NCBI GenBank assembly: GCA_011525625.1
Contig: WYAX01000029.1
Span: 124,001 to 188,000, forward strand
Direction of reading: 5' to 3'
DNA: 64,000 bases
DNA from: Nitrospira defluvii
GTDB taxonomy: Bacteria > Nitrospirota > Nitrospiria > Nitrospirales > Nitrospiraceae
In this document: in pieces, positions 18,729 through 27,758 of the stretch
How the letters are laid out: each line of letters opens with the position of its first letter
Position numbering within the stretch: position 1 is the first letter of the stretch
Position numbers and translations under genes: made by a program
Notes under the pieces: generated by a model
What the model was told of the DNA's origin: nothing
Seen by the model: the letters and a program-made list of their open reading frames with translations, nothing else
Database searches by the model: none

Positions 18729-19487
18729 ATGAGAAGATTCTTCACCATCATTCTGTTCATCGTGTGTGCGGTAAGCCCTGTCAGTGCCGAGGAGATCGCC
18801 GTGGCGGCCGCCTCCGATCTCAACTTTGCCATCAAGGAGGTGATCGGAGAATTTGAGAAGCAGACGGGTCATCGCGTGAAGTTATCGCTTGGTTCATCGG
18901 GCAACTTTTACGCGCAACTCCAGCAGGGTGCGCCTTTCGATCTCTATTTCTCAGCGGATATCGGGTATCCCAAAAAACTTGAGGAAGCGGGCCTGACCGT
19001 GCCTGGTTCGCTGTATCGGTATGCAGTGGGACGTGTGGTGCTGTGGGCGCCGAAGACCTCTTCATTGGATGTGAATAAGGGTTTGACCGTCCTGCGGGAA
19101 GCGACGATCAAAAAGATCGCCATTGCCAATCCAAAACACGCGCCTTACGGGCGTGCCGCGGTGGCCGCGTTGGAGCATGCCCGGGTTTATGCGGATGTCA
19201 AAGACCGGTTGGTCTTGGGTGAAAACATTTCTCAGGCGGCGCAGTTCATCGAATCGGGTGCCTGCGATGTGGGGATCATTGCCCTCTCGCTGGCGATGGC
19301 ACCGGCCATGAAGAGTGCCGGCCACTATTGGCAAATTCCTGCGGAGGCGCATCCGCCCTTGGAGCAGGGGGCAGCCATCTTAAAGCAGTCGAAGCATCAG
19401 GAACTTGCCCGAACGTTTTTGGGCTTTCTGCAGGGGTCGCAAGGCCAGGAGATCATGATCCGGTATGGGTTCACATTACCGAATTAA
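18729..19487 (+). CDS. modA: Molybdate ABC transporter substrate-binding protein ModA
   Basis: 252 aa, canonical ModA length, with a signal peptide ending VSAEE. Motifs are textbook: AVAAASDLNFAIKEV, LSLGSSGNFYAQLQQGAPFDLYFSAD, and SGACDVGIIALS. It binds molybdate (and usually tungstate) in the periplasm for ModBC. AGGGAG lies 8 nt upstream. This is the third ModA-family gene of the locus, the only one of standard type, and the one physically linked to modBC. Confidence 0.92.
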   Translation: MRRFFTIILFIVCAVSPVSAEEIAVAAASDLNFAIKEVIGEFEKQTGHRVKLSLGSSGNFYAQLQQGAPFDLYFSADIGYPKKLEEAGLTVPGSLYRYAVGRVVLWAPKTSSLDVNKGLTVLREATIKKIAIANPKHAPYGRAAVAALEHARVYADVKDRLVLGENISQAAQFIESGACDVGIIALSLAMAPAMKSAGHYWQIPAEAHPPLEQGAAILKQSKHQELARTFLGFLQGSQGQEIMIRYGFTLPN

Positions 19488-19842
19488 CCAGTTGCGGTTG
19501 GTACTGTTCGGTGCCGCGTTTCTGACGGCCGGCTGTTCCCAGGCGGTGCTCATGGAGCAGGAGTCCGCGCAGGGCGGGGTGGTGACCTACAGCTACAAGC
19601 AGGATCGGGGCGGGCCGATGGGTTCGCCCTATCGGAAGCAGGCGTTGGATCTCATGCAGGCCAAGTGCGCGGGTGGTTCGCGTCTGCTGAGAGAAGGGGA
19701 GGTCCGGGGCTATACCAGCGCCGGCATGGGCACGATCGAAGGGACGGAAGACGAGGAACGCGGAAGACGGTGGGGGATCCGGTTTGAATGTAAGGGCAGT
19801 GACCAAGGCGAGAAACCGGTTGACTCACCTCCGCGCAAATAG
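19465..19842 (+). CDS. Small lipoprotein within the mod operon
   Basis: A 125-aa protein whose ATG lies 23 bases inside modA, indicating translational coupling. The N-terminus is a short lipoprotein signal with LTAGC near residue 24. The mature part has a conserved-looking QALDLMQAKCAGGSRLLREGEVR segment (read in parts) and a Gly-rich GYTSAGMGT stretch, ending in a charged tail. I recognise no family. Its position between modA and modB suggests a periplasmic accessory to molybdate uptake. Confidence 0.72.
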   Translation: MGSHYRINQLRLVLFGAAFLTAGCSQAVLMEQESAQGGVVTYSYKQDRGGPMGSPYRKQALDLMQAKCAGGSRLLREGEVRGYTSAGMGTIEGTEDEERGRRWGIRFECKGSDQGEKPVDSPPRK

Positions 19843-19854
19843 AAGAAGCAGGGG

Positions 19855-19983
19855 ATGAAGCCGAGCGTACGAAAGCAATTTCAAGGCAACGTGGTCCATA
19901 TTGATGAAGGGCAGACGACGGCATCGGTGGTGGTGAAGGCGGGTATGCTGGTGAAGGACGCCGGGGTCATGATCGGAAAATAA
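19855..19983 (+). CDS. Shortened molybdopterin-binding (Mop/TOBE) protein, 42 aa
   Basis: The 42-aa frame from ATG 19855 (GGGG upstream) starts PSVRKQFQGNVVHIDEG and ends VKDAGVMIGK. These match the beginning (SARNQxKGxVV) and the end (VIKASxVMxG) of the about 68-aa Mop domain of molbindins. The centre, normally about 22-25 residues including the T-K/E-S-V segment, is missing in frame. Either it is a decayed remnant after an internal deletion or a half-size molybdate binder that must oligomerise differently. It lies between the lipoprotein and modB genes. Confidence 0.6.
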   Translation: MKPSVRKQFQGNVVHIDEGQTTASVVVKAGMLVKDAGVMIGK

Positions 19984-20066
19984 TATCCGGAGGCAGTTGA
20001 TCTTCTCAACCGGTGTTCCTAGGATGGCGCCGGTCGGGAGCGTCAGGTCGTGGCTGGGGCGCGCGC

Positions 20067-20741
20067 GTGAACTGGATCGCAATTTGGGTGACGTGTAAGT
20101 TAGCCGGCCTCACGGCGTTGGCGCTGCTATTCGTCGGCCTCCCCATCGCCTATTGGCTCAGCTTCTCCCGTTGGCGATGGAAATTTCTTGTCGAGTCCGT
20201 GGTGGCGTTGCCGCTGGTGCTCCCTCCCACCGTCCTGGGTTTTTATATTCTCATCGCCATCGGTCCCCACAGCCCGTTCGGGCGTCTCTATACCGAGTTG
20301 GTCGGCCATCCGCTGCCCTTTACCTTCGAAGGATTACTCCTCGCGTCGATCCTCTATAGTCTCCCGTTCGCCGTGCAGCCGTTCGCGGCGGCGTTCGATC
20401 AGGTCGACCGGCGGTTGATCGAAGCCTCCTGGACGCTGGGCGTGTCGAAACTCCAGACATTTTTCAAATTGATCGTCCCGCTGTCCACCGCCGGTCTGGT
20501 GACCGGCGCCGTGTTGAGTTTTGCCCATACAATGGGAGAATTCGGCGTGGTGTTGATGATCGGCGGCAACCTCGAAGGCTCCACCCGCACGGTCTCCATC
20601 GATATTTATGATGAGGTCCAGGCGTTGAATTATGCCGGCGCGGCGAAGACGGCCTTGTTTCTCCTATTGGTGTCGTACGCGGTGTTGCTCGTGGTGTATG
20701 CGGTGAATCGAAACGTGTGGGCAGCATGGCCGCAGAAATAA
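20067..20741 (+). CDS. modB: Molybdate ABC transporter permease ModB
   Basis: 224 aa from GTG 20067, which begins VNWIAIWVTCKLAG, matching the usual ModB N-terminus; the frame extends upstream but the extra residues look non-native. Five to six membrane spans are visible. The cytoplasmic EAA loop reads EASWTLGVSKLQTFFKLI, followed by GEFGVVLMIGGN, typical of ModB. It forms the inner-membrane channel with ModC. The end overlaps the start of modC. Confidence 0.93.
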   Translation: MNWIAIWVTCKLAGLTALALLFVGLPIAYWLSFSRWRWKFLVESVVALPLVLPPTVLGFYILIAIGPHSPFGRLYTELVGHPLPFTFEGLLLASILYSLPFAVQPFAAAFDQVDRRLIEASWTLGVSKLQTFFKLIVPLSTAGLVTGAVLSFAHTMGEFGVVLMIGGNLEGSTRTVSIDIYDEVQALNYAGAAKTALFLLLVSYAVLLVVYAVNRNVWAAWPQK

Positions 20742-21820
20742 CCATCCACCTCGTCAAGACGTTTCCCGGTCGGCCGCCGATTCGCGCTCAGATTCGCTAC
20801 CCGGTCGAGGGGGCGACGGTCCTGATTCTGTTCGGCCCGTCGGGGTCGGGGAAGACGACGATTCTGCGATCCGTGGCGGGGCTTGAATGGCCGGAGGAAG
20901 GCACCATCCGTTTCGTGTCGCGGGTCTGGCTGGAGACCGCGTCGGGGATTCGTATTCCGCCTCAAGATCGTCATATTGGCTACATGTCGCAAGATTATGC
21001 GTTGTTTCCGACCTATACCGTGGCGGGAAATATCGCCTATGGATTGAGCCACCTTCCTTCCGTTGAACGCAAGAAACGGGTCAATGAAGTGCTGGAGCTG
21101 TTTCAACTGCGGGGGTTGGAGCAGGCGAAGCCGAGAGAACTCTCCGGAGGACAGCAGCAGCGTGTGGCATTGGCCAGAGCCGTGGCGCCTCGGCCCCTGT
21201 TATTGCTGCTGGATGAGCCGCTGTCGGCCTTGGATGCGCCGACTCGACTGCATTTGCGCGATGAGCTCCGGGTGCTCCTGAAACAGTTGGCGCTGCCGTC
21301 CATTATTGTGACACACGATTGGGCGGAAGCCCTGACATTGGGCGATGTGATGGCGGTCATCAGTGCAGGAGAGGTCTTACAGGTCGGGGCTCCGATCGAC
21401 GTGTTCAGCCGTCCGCAGAACGCAGACGTTGCGCGCGTCGTCGGTGTCGAAACCGTGGTGAAGGGGCGGGTGGTGGAGGCCACCGGCGGGATGGTGCGCG
21501 TGAGCGTCAATGGGACGACACTCCTTGCGCTCGAAACGGAGTTGAGCGGGCCGGACGTGTTTGCCTGTATCAGGGCAGAAGATGTCGTGCTTGAACAGGG
21601 ACGAGCCTCGGCGAGCAGCGCGCGCAACCACCTCACAGGCACAGTGCAATCGGTGACCATCTTGGGTGCGTTGGCGCGGGTTACTCTGGATTGTGGATTT
21701 CCCCTCGTCGCGATGGTGACGCGGTCGACAGCGGACGAGTTCAAGCTTGCCCTTGGGCTGGTGATCACCGCCGCGATCAAGGCCGGAGCCGTCCATTTGG
21801 TCTCGAGGCAGGAATCCTAG
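20726..21820 (+). CDS. modC: Molybdate ABC transporter ATP-binding protein ModC
   Basis: 364 aa from the ATG at 20726, inside the end of modB; a GTG nine bases upstream is an alternative. Walker A FGPSGSGKTT is near residues 36-45, then the signature LSGGQQQRVALARA, Walker B LLLLDEPLSALD and the switch His in IIVTHDWAEA. The C-terminal about 65 residues (SSARNHLTGTVQ onward) form the TOBE/Mop regulatory domain that binds oxyanion. This is the only ATPase for the three binding proteins of the locus. Confidence 0.93.
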   Translation: MAAEITIHLVKTFPGRPPIRAQIRYPVEGATVLILFGPSGSGKTTILRSVAGLEWPEEGTIRFVSRVWLETASGIRIPPQDRHIGYMSQDYALFPTYTVAGNIAYGLSHLPSVERKKRVNEVLELFQLRGLEQAKPRELSGGQQQRVALARAVAPRPLLLLLDEPLSALDAPTRLHLRDELRVLLKQLALPSIIVTHDWAEALTLGDVMAVISAGEVLQVGAPIDVFSRPQNADVARVVGVETVVKGRVVEATGGMVRVSVNGTTLLALETELSGPDVFACIRAEDVVLEQGRASASSARNHLTGTVQSVTILGALARVTLDCGFPLVAMVTRSTADEFKLALGLVITAAIKAGAVHLVSRQES

Positions 21821-22983
21821 CCAGCGACCTGACGCCGGGTGACAGGATGCCTCTCTGCGTCACGCTGGCCCAGGTTGTCCCAGCCGCTACGGTCATGCCG
21901 GACCCGAAGATCTCTCGCACGATGGGCGTGGCTTCCTCGATCCGCAAGGTTGTCTGCCGCATTGAGGGTACGAATCTTCCCCCGCCTTCCCCCCAAGAAA
22001 GCAAATTCTCGACGGGCAGGTCCCGTTTGCGTCCGGCGTTCGTAGAGGGTGCTCGTCTGCGCCGCGTAAGCGGCAGCCCGTGGAATATGACCCGCCGAGG
22101 ATCCGTTGGGTCAGACGGGACCCTGGATTCTCGAACCAGAGGCGCCGGTTTCCGGCACGATGAACTCTCGGAAATCGGAGTATCGGCGAGAGGAATGCGC
22201 GGCGCGATTCTAGGGGAATGGGGGGGAGGTTTCAATCAAGAAAATGGCGATGCCGCGAAAAAAATCCTCTCCCCAAAATCTGTGGATATCTCTGTTGATA
22301 GTCTTTCCACCGAGCGCGAATAACGCCTGTAATTCATGTCACACACCAATTTGCCTATTTGTTGAGCATAGAGACGGATTGGCGTTTACCCACTATATAT
22401 TGTGGGTGGGAGATCATGTGTATGTATTAGCATTCATATTTGTACACTGCCACGTGAATTCCGACACTCGCCTGTGAATGCAATTTTATTTTTCGGCCTT
22501 CCCCAAATGGCCCTTGACTTATGCACAGAAGAATCCGGTGTTTGCAGAAACAGGTCGCGATTCTCATCGTGTTTCGTCAAGAAATCAGACCGTTCCCAAG
22601 GCAAGGACCTGCGCAGATCAGGCCGTTCGTCACTGGAGTCGAGTCGCTTGAGCCGATTGAACGTTGGCGCACCAGGTCCCGTCCAGTCGGTGGTCGATCC
22701 GACGACGTGTCCAGGGGCTGGACGTCGGCCGAGGGGACTGCATTGGGATGTTCGGAACGAGCAGATCGTCGATCCCAATGACATGCCTGGAGTGTGACTC
22801 TGGTCGCCGACTACCGCAGATGGCGAGAGGTTGAAGAGGAACATGCCGGACTCCGGTGGAAGTTCGATGGCTTGACCTGTGAGAAGCAACTCTCCATGAT
22901 GAGCCGCAACCAGGGCTCTTGCTATTAAGGGCCTCCTGACATCTCGCGATGTCTCGCAATCTGTGGCGTATGAAAGGAGTGCG
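21821..22983. other. Gene-poor stretch after modC
   Basis: About 1.16 kb without a convincing gene. The first half is GC-rich with no domain in any frame. 22240-22480 is AT-rich and includes an inverted repeat ACCCAC/GTGGGT around eight bases at 22388-22407. Open frames on both strands show no ribosome sites and atypical residue content. The AAAGGAG ribosome site of the next gene lies at 22973-22979. Confidence 0.45.
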
Positions 22984-23472
22984 ATGAAAAAGAAAACCAA
23001 AGCTCGGTTGGATCAAATGGAGCAACGCCTCCAGCAACTGGCGGAAATGGTGCAGGAACTCAAAGGACAGCGGCATGCCGGAGAAGGCGCGAGGACGCGG
23101 GACGTCAGCCCCGGCGCGCCCCGAGCCAAGGCTATCGCTACCAAGAAGTTGACGAAACCAAGCAAGTCCGCGGCGGTCAAACAAGTTGACGCGGCGAAAA
23201 ACCTCCAGGCTACGTCTGCGTCCGTAAGAAACAGCGCCCCGAAGCGGGCTCGAACACCGACCAAGAAGAAAGTGGCAGGGACAGCCCAGCGTCCTGTCAA
23301 CGCGAAACCGGCGGCCAAGTCTGCACCGAAATTGGCCGTCACATTTCAGCAGAAATCGACGAGGCCCTCGATTCCGAAGCCCTCGGGTGAACCTGCTGCG
23401 GCTCTGTCCGATCCCAAACCACCCACGCCTGTCATGGGAGAAGCGGGGAAAGGCGGAGAGTTTTCGGCGTAA
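22984..23472 (+). CDS. Histone H1-like Lys/Ala/Pro-rich protein
   Basis: 162 aa from the ATG at 22984 (AAAGGAG 4-5 nt upstream). Residues 1-30 form a short amphipathic coiled coil (KARLDQMEQRLQQLAEMV); the rest is a disordered Lys/Ala/Pro/Thr-rich tail like eukaryotic H1 C-termini and bacterial AlgP or HctA-type proteins. It probably binds DNA or another polyanion in the cytosol. Low complexity prevents a firm family call, but codon use and the ribosome site make it a real gene. It is isolated in a gene-poor region. Confidence 0.68.
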   Translation: MKKKTKARLDQMEQRLQQLAEMVQELKGQRHAGEGARTRDVSPGAPRAKAIATKKLTKPSKSAAVKQVDAAKNLQATSASVRNSAPKRARTPTKKKVAGTAQRPVNAKPAAKSAPKLAVTFQQKSTRPSIPKPSGEPAAALSDPKPPTPVMGEAGKGGEFSA

Positions 23473-23985
23473 GTGTCCGCAACCGGCCTGTGATGCCTCA
23501 CGTTCCGGCAAGGCTCGAAACGGGGTGGCCGTTATTTCGAGCCGACACCGCGTCCCACTGATGTGTTCCTCGATGGCGGTGCCTCCAATTGTGCGATGTC
23601 GCCATCGCCTGTGAGCCTGATCGCTCACCAATGGTGATCATGGGAGTGTCTGACGATTTCGCGCACGCGGCCTGCGGGCTACACCCGATCTGAAACCGCA
23701 GTCGCCGGATTCCGCTCGCCTCCACGGGCCGACGGTCGCTCCTTGACGCGGTGTTCAATGTGTCTTGGCTCATTCACATCGGGACACGTACGACGCAGTG
23801 CATGTCACTCGACGGGCTTCTGCACGATTTGCCCCGTGAATAATACTTGCGTCGGCGGTCTCTGAGGACGGAAGATGCCGATTTCTCCGGAAGCAGGGAG
23901 TCCATGAGGGGGGGCGTCTTCGGCTTGCATGCCAGGCTAGCGTCAGCTGGATGATTCCCCGTGAGACATCGAGTTCGAATGCGGG
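23473..23985. other. Intergenic region without recognisable gene
   Basis: About 510 bp between the H1-like gene and the minus-strand Cys-rich miniprotein. Frames are open only by chance, have no ribosome sites and resemble no family. No hairpin plus T-run is evident. Confidence 0.4.
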
Positions 23986-24159
23986 TCATGAACTCTCAGC
24001 GGGTTGCGTGTGAATCACGACAAAGGCGCCGCATTCACAGCATCGCAATGTGCCGGTGCTGTTGCCGTACGTATCCAGGATATTTTCGAGTATGCGGCTA
24101 TGCAAGCAGCTGGAGGCAGGGTGCGAGGGCCGCGTCGCGACGACTTTTTCGGCGTTCAT
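23986..24159 (-). CDS. Small Cys-rich hypothetical protein
   Basis: 57 aa from the ATG at 24159. An AAAGGGG ribosome site about 7 nt upstream on the minus strand supports it. A CCECGAFVVI segment near the C-terminus gives a CxxC-type cluster with a further Cys upstream, suggesting a small zinc ribbon or metal site. No family is recognised. A plus-strand frame of similar length covers the same bases but has no ribosome site. Confidence 0.45.
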   Translation of the reverse strand: MNAEKVVATRPSHPASSCLHSRILENILDTYGNSTGTLRCCECGAFVVIHTQPAESS

Positions 24160-24706
24160 GGTCAGTCCCCTTTGGTGGTGCACGTGCTCATAGGCGATGA
24201 TGACATCCGGCGTGTTTCCGCCGACCGCGCGTGTTGAGCCGCAACAGGCAGAACATGGGTGCGGAGTCGACTGATGGCACTATCGTAGGACTTCGGTACC
24301 GGGTCGTTGGCGTTGCGTGAAGTTTTTGTTACAAGGGTATCGACTGTAGCCGCCGGCCTAGAATCGGGTTGTACGATCGACGAACGACGATTCGCGCACG
24401 CCGGATTATGAGGGTGGTTTTTTTTCGTCTCCTGCCGTGCGGTATGCGGCGAGACGGCACGCAGAGTCCGGCGTCCGCTCTGAGGTAAGGAACGACATGT
24501 TCTCCAGTCTGCAGGAGGAACCGGACTCGGTGAGGGGACACCAATAAGTTTTCCGTTTCTTAATACTTTTCAAAGCGAGAAGTTGCGTCAGTGCACTACA
24601 GTGCGCAATTCTCTGAAACACGCGGATACGGTCATCGGAGTGACGATCACCGACCATCCGATGCCGTACTCGAATTGTATCGGTGTGAAGAAGGGGAGGG
24701 TACCAG
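24160..24706. other. Intergenic and leader region upstream of the homospermidine operon
   Basis: About 550 bp with no supported gene. A T-rich run (24417-24426) and an AT-rich patch near 24545-24575 could hold the promoter of the downstream operon, but no clear -35/-10 pair can be assigned. GGGGAGGG at 24692-24699 is the ribosome site for the gene at 24707. Confidence 0.4.
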
Positions 24707-26167
24707 ATGCTGGAGTTTCGGAATCGCATCTTGTTCGTGGGGTTTGGGGCTGTGGCGCGATGTACGTTGCCGATTTTGTTGAAGCACCTTCGTGTCGATC
24801 CCAAACGCATCACCATCGTAGATTTTGAGCCGAACGATGCGGCGCTGCGGCCCTGGATCGAGCAAGGCGTGACCTTCGTCAAGGATCGCGTGACGCCGGA
24901 GAATTTGGGCACGCTCCTGGGGCGGCACGTGTCGGCGGGAGACCTCCTCATCGACCTGGCCTGGAACATCGATTGCTGTGAAATCGTTCAGTGGTGCCAT
25001 GACCGGGGTGTGTTGTACGTCAACACATCGGTGGAGCTCTGGGACCCCTATAGCGGTGTCGACGACAAGCACCCGACCGAGCGGACACTCTATTGGCGGC
25101 ACATGAATCTCCGGAAGATGATCGCCAAGTGGCGCGAGCCGGGGCCGACGGCGGTCCTCGAGCATGGAGCGAACCCGGGGCTGATCAGCCATTTCACGAA
25201 GCAGGCGCTGTTGGACATTGCGCGGCAGGCTCTGGCGGATAACAAGTTCAGCGGCGCACAGGCGGAAAAAATTGCGCACCACGCTCGGGCGCAGGAGTTC
25301 AATCACCTGGCTCACCAGCTCGGTGTCCGGGTCATTCACTGCAGCGAACGCGATACGCAGATCACGAATCAGCCCAAGCAAGTGAACGAATTCGTCAACA
25401 CCTGGAGCGTCGAGGGGTTCCGCGAGGAAGGCACGACGACGGCTGAAATGGGTTGGGGAACCCATGAAAAACGGCTGCCCCCCTTCGCCTACGAGCACCC
25501 GGACGGGCCCAAGAGCCAGATTTGTCTCGCGCGGATGGGCATGAACACGTTCGTGGCAAGCTGGGTGCCGCCGGACCATAACATTGTGGGGATGGTCGTC
25601 CGGCACGGCGAAGCCTTCAGCATTACCGAAAAGCTGACGGTGTGGGAAGGCGACAAGGCTATTTACCGGCCCACGGTCCACTATGCCTATTGCCCGTGCG
25701 ATTCCGCGATCGCCTCCCTCCATGAGCTACGCGGGTCGGACTACAGGCTGCAGCCTCGTGTCCGTATCATGACCGACGAGATTATCGGGGGGGCGGACAT
25801 CCTTGGTGTGCTGGTGATGGGGCACCCGTACCAGTCGTGGTGGTGCGGCTCCCATCTCGACATCGAGGAGTCGCGTCGCTTGGCACCGCACAACAATGCC
25901 ACCACCGTGCAAGTGGCCATCTCTGTCGTGGCGGCTTCTTTGTGGATGCTCGAGAACCCTTCCCGAGGGGTGTGTCTGCCCGACAACCTGCCGCACGAGT
26001 ATGTGCTCGGCGTCAGTAAGCCGTACCTTGGGAAATTCATTTCAGACCCGTCGGACTGGAACCCGCTGAAGCACTACTCCAACGTCTTCCGCGGTTACAA
26101 TCAGCCCCAACTCGACCTGTCCGATCCATGGCAATTCACCAATTTTCTGATTATGGAAGGAGACTAA
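24707..26167 (+). CDS. hss: Homospermidine synthase
   Basis: A 486-aa protein, standard length for bacterial homospermidine synthase. It starts with a Rossmann NAD-binding motif (ILFVGFGAVARCTLPIL) and contains VNTSVELWDPYSG and VLEHGANPGLISHF, typical of the family. The enzyme uses NAD to transfer an aminobutyl group from one putrescine to another, giving sym-homospermidine. It is followed after 80 bp by a group IV decarboxylase that can supply putrescine from ornithine. Strong GGGGAGGG site upstream. Confidence 0.92.
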   Translation: MLEFRNRILFVGFGAVARCTLPILLKHLRVDPKRITIVDFEPNDAALRPWIEQGVTFVKDRVTPENLGTLLGRHVSAGDLLIDLAWNIDCCEIVQWCHDRGVLYVNTSVELWDPYSGVDDKHPTERTLYWRHMNLRKMIAKWREPGPTAVLEHGANPGLISHFTKQALLDIARQALADNKFSGAQAEKIAHHARAQEFNHLAHQLGVRVIHCSERDTQITNQPKQVNEFVNTWSVEGFREEGTTTAEMGWGTHEKRLPPFAYEHPDGPKSQICLARMGMNTFVASWVPPDHNIVGMVVRHGEAFSITEKLTVWEGDKAIYRPTVHYAYCPCDSAIASLHELRGSDYRLQPRVRIMTDEIIGGADILGVLVMGHPYQSWWCGSHLDIEESRRLAPHNNATTVQVAISVVAASLWMLENPSRGVCLPDNLPHEYVLGVSKPYLGKFISDPSDWNPLKHYSNVFRGYNQPQLDLSDPWQFTNFLIMEGD

Positions 26168-26247
26168 GTCAGCCTACACGAACATCATGCAGCTGAGGCG
26201 GGTTATGCAGCCGATATCGGAGGGCAGTGCAATCAAAGGGAGACACC

Positions 26248-27399
26248 ATGGACGAAGAGACGCTGCTTCAACTGGCCCAAATTCATAGCACCCCGCTGGT
26301 CGTGGTGGACCACAAGGTGTTGCGGGAGAACTACCAGCAGTTTCGGAAACACCTGCCGCGTGTACAGGTCTATTATGCGGTCAAGGCCAACAGCGATCCG
26401 GACATCGTCCAGACCTTCTACGACGAGGGAGCCAGCTTCGACGTCGCCAGCATGGCCGAGTTTTTGATCGTGCACGAGAAGATCAAGCACCTGTCGGCGC
26501 GGGAGCAGCAGGATTACATTTGGGATCGCATCATCTACGCCAACCCGATCAAGGCTATCGAGACCCTCAAGCAGCTGGATCAATACAAGCCGTTGATCAC
26601 CTACGACAACCATGAGGAGGTGCTCAAAATCGCCCGCCACGCCCCTCACTCGGGTCTCGTGCTGCGGGTGGCCGTGCCGAATACCGGGTCGATCGTCGAA
26701 CTGTCGAGTAAATTCGGCGCCTTACCGGGCGAAGCCGTAGACCTCATCGCCTTCGCGCATCACAACAAGCTTGAGGTTGAGGGGCTCAGTTTCCACGTCG
26801 GCAGCCAGTGTATGAACGTACAAAACTATGTCCAGGCGCTGCACCTGGCAGCCGGCATCTTTTCCGAGGCCAAGACGTGTGGCTTCAACCTCAAGTTGCT
26901 GGACATCGGTGGCGGCTTTCCTGCCCATTACGACGACTCGGTTCCTGCCTTCAGGAGCCTGGCTGAAACCATCAACGCCGAACTCGATCGCCTGTTTCCC
27001 GAGCCGATTGAGATCCTCGCCGAGCCTGGACGGTTCCTGGTCGCGTCAGCCGCCACCGCCGTCTCACAGGTTGTCGGCAAGACGGTCCGTGGCGGTAAAC
27101 TCTGTTACTATCTCGACGACGGCGTCTATCACACCTACAGCGGCGTGATCTTCGACCACTGTCAGTACCATCTGAAAAGCTTCAGGAAAGACCCCACGCA
27201 GCTCTGTGCCGTGTTTGGGCCGACCTGTGATGCCCTCGACACTATCAGCTTGGCTGAGCAGTTGCCCGACATGGAGCTGGGCGAATTAGTCTATTCCGAG
27301 AACATGGGCGCCTACTGCGCCGCCAGCAGTACGTACTTCAATGGCTTCCCGCCGGCCAAGGTCGTGCATGTAAATCGTGATCCCTCGTCGGACGGATAG
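26248..27399 (+). CDS. Group IV PLP-dependent ornithine/lysine-type decarboxylase
   Basis: 383 aa from the ATG at 26248, with AAAGGGAG upstream (a longer in-frame start is less likely). The alanine-racemase-type barrel carries the PLP lysine in YYAVKANSD (about residue 50), HVGSQC, GGGFP and EPGRFLV; near the C-terminus GPTCDALD supplies the Cys/Asp of the active site. The family covers ornithine, lysine, diaminopimelate and carboxynorspermidine decarboxylases. Neighbouring homospermidine synthase makes ornithine decarboxylation to putrescine the best guess. Confidence 0.85.
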   Translation: MDEETLLQLAQIHSTPLVVVDHKVLRENYQQFRKHLPRVQVYYAVKANSDPDIVQTFYDEGASFDVASMAEFLIVHEKIKHLSAREQQDYIWDRIIYANPIKAIETLKQLDQYKPLITYDNHEEVLKIARHAPHSGLVLRVAVPNTGSIVELSSKFGALPGEAVDLIAFAHHNKLEVEGLSFHVGSQCMNVQNYVQALHLAAGIFSEAKTCGFNLKLLDIGGGFPAHYDDSVPAFRSLAETINAELDRLFPEPIEILAEPGRFLVASAATAVSQVVGKTVRGGKLCYYLDDGVYHTYSGVIFDHCQYHLKSFRKDPTQLCAVFGPTCDALDTISLAEQLPDMELGELVYSENMGAYCAASSTYFNGFPPAKVVHVNRDPSSDG

Positions 27400-27758
27400 G
27401 TCATGATGGGGGCCCCTGAGATCGAGCCACCTGAGTCGATCTTAGGGGCACCGTCGGCAGTATCCAGCCGAATCGGACGCGAGAAATTTCCCACTCCGTG
27501 GTGCCGTTCGTGCGATTGAGCCGACGACGGTCTGCGGGAAACCTCCCTTCATCGCTCCAACAGTGACGACTTCCGGTGTGATCGAAGTCCCCTTGGTGTG
27601 TTCATATCCATGAACCCACAGCGTTGCGCCATGGAGACGGTCATCTCCTACTTCGGCGCGCCTTCGTGGACGCATCAAGGTAGCCACGCCATGGGAACGT
27701 AGGAGCCCCGTCTGTCCCCAGGAAAGATGTCGCAGGTCGAGAGGTGAGCGCTTGATGC
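27400..27758. other. Intergenic region without recognisable gene
   Basis: About 360 bp between the decarboxylase and the LexA-like regulator. No domain or ribosome site is evident. The segment GGGGCCCCTGAGATCGA with GATCTTAGGGGCACC (about 27409-27452) can pair imperfectly and may be the terminator of the polyamine operon, but no T-run follows. Confidence 0.35.

Noticed and set aside
22120..22160. tRNA T-arm or tmRNA-like segment (TTCGAGAATCC on the minus strand)
   Set aside because: The T-loop is too long, the stem has only four pairs, and no acceptor stem, anticodon arm or tag-peptide frame can be fitted around it.
21691..22323. 210-codon plus-strand frame overlapping the end of modC
   Set aside because: It begins inside modC in another frame, has no ribosome site and no similarity to any family.
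22244..22477. Plus-strand frame containing a CNSCH haem c motif
   Set aside because: A single motif by chance in AT-rich non-coding sequence; no signal peptide in the right place, no ribosome site and no cytochrome-like surroundings.
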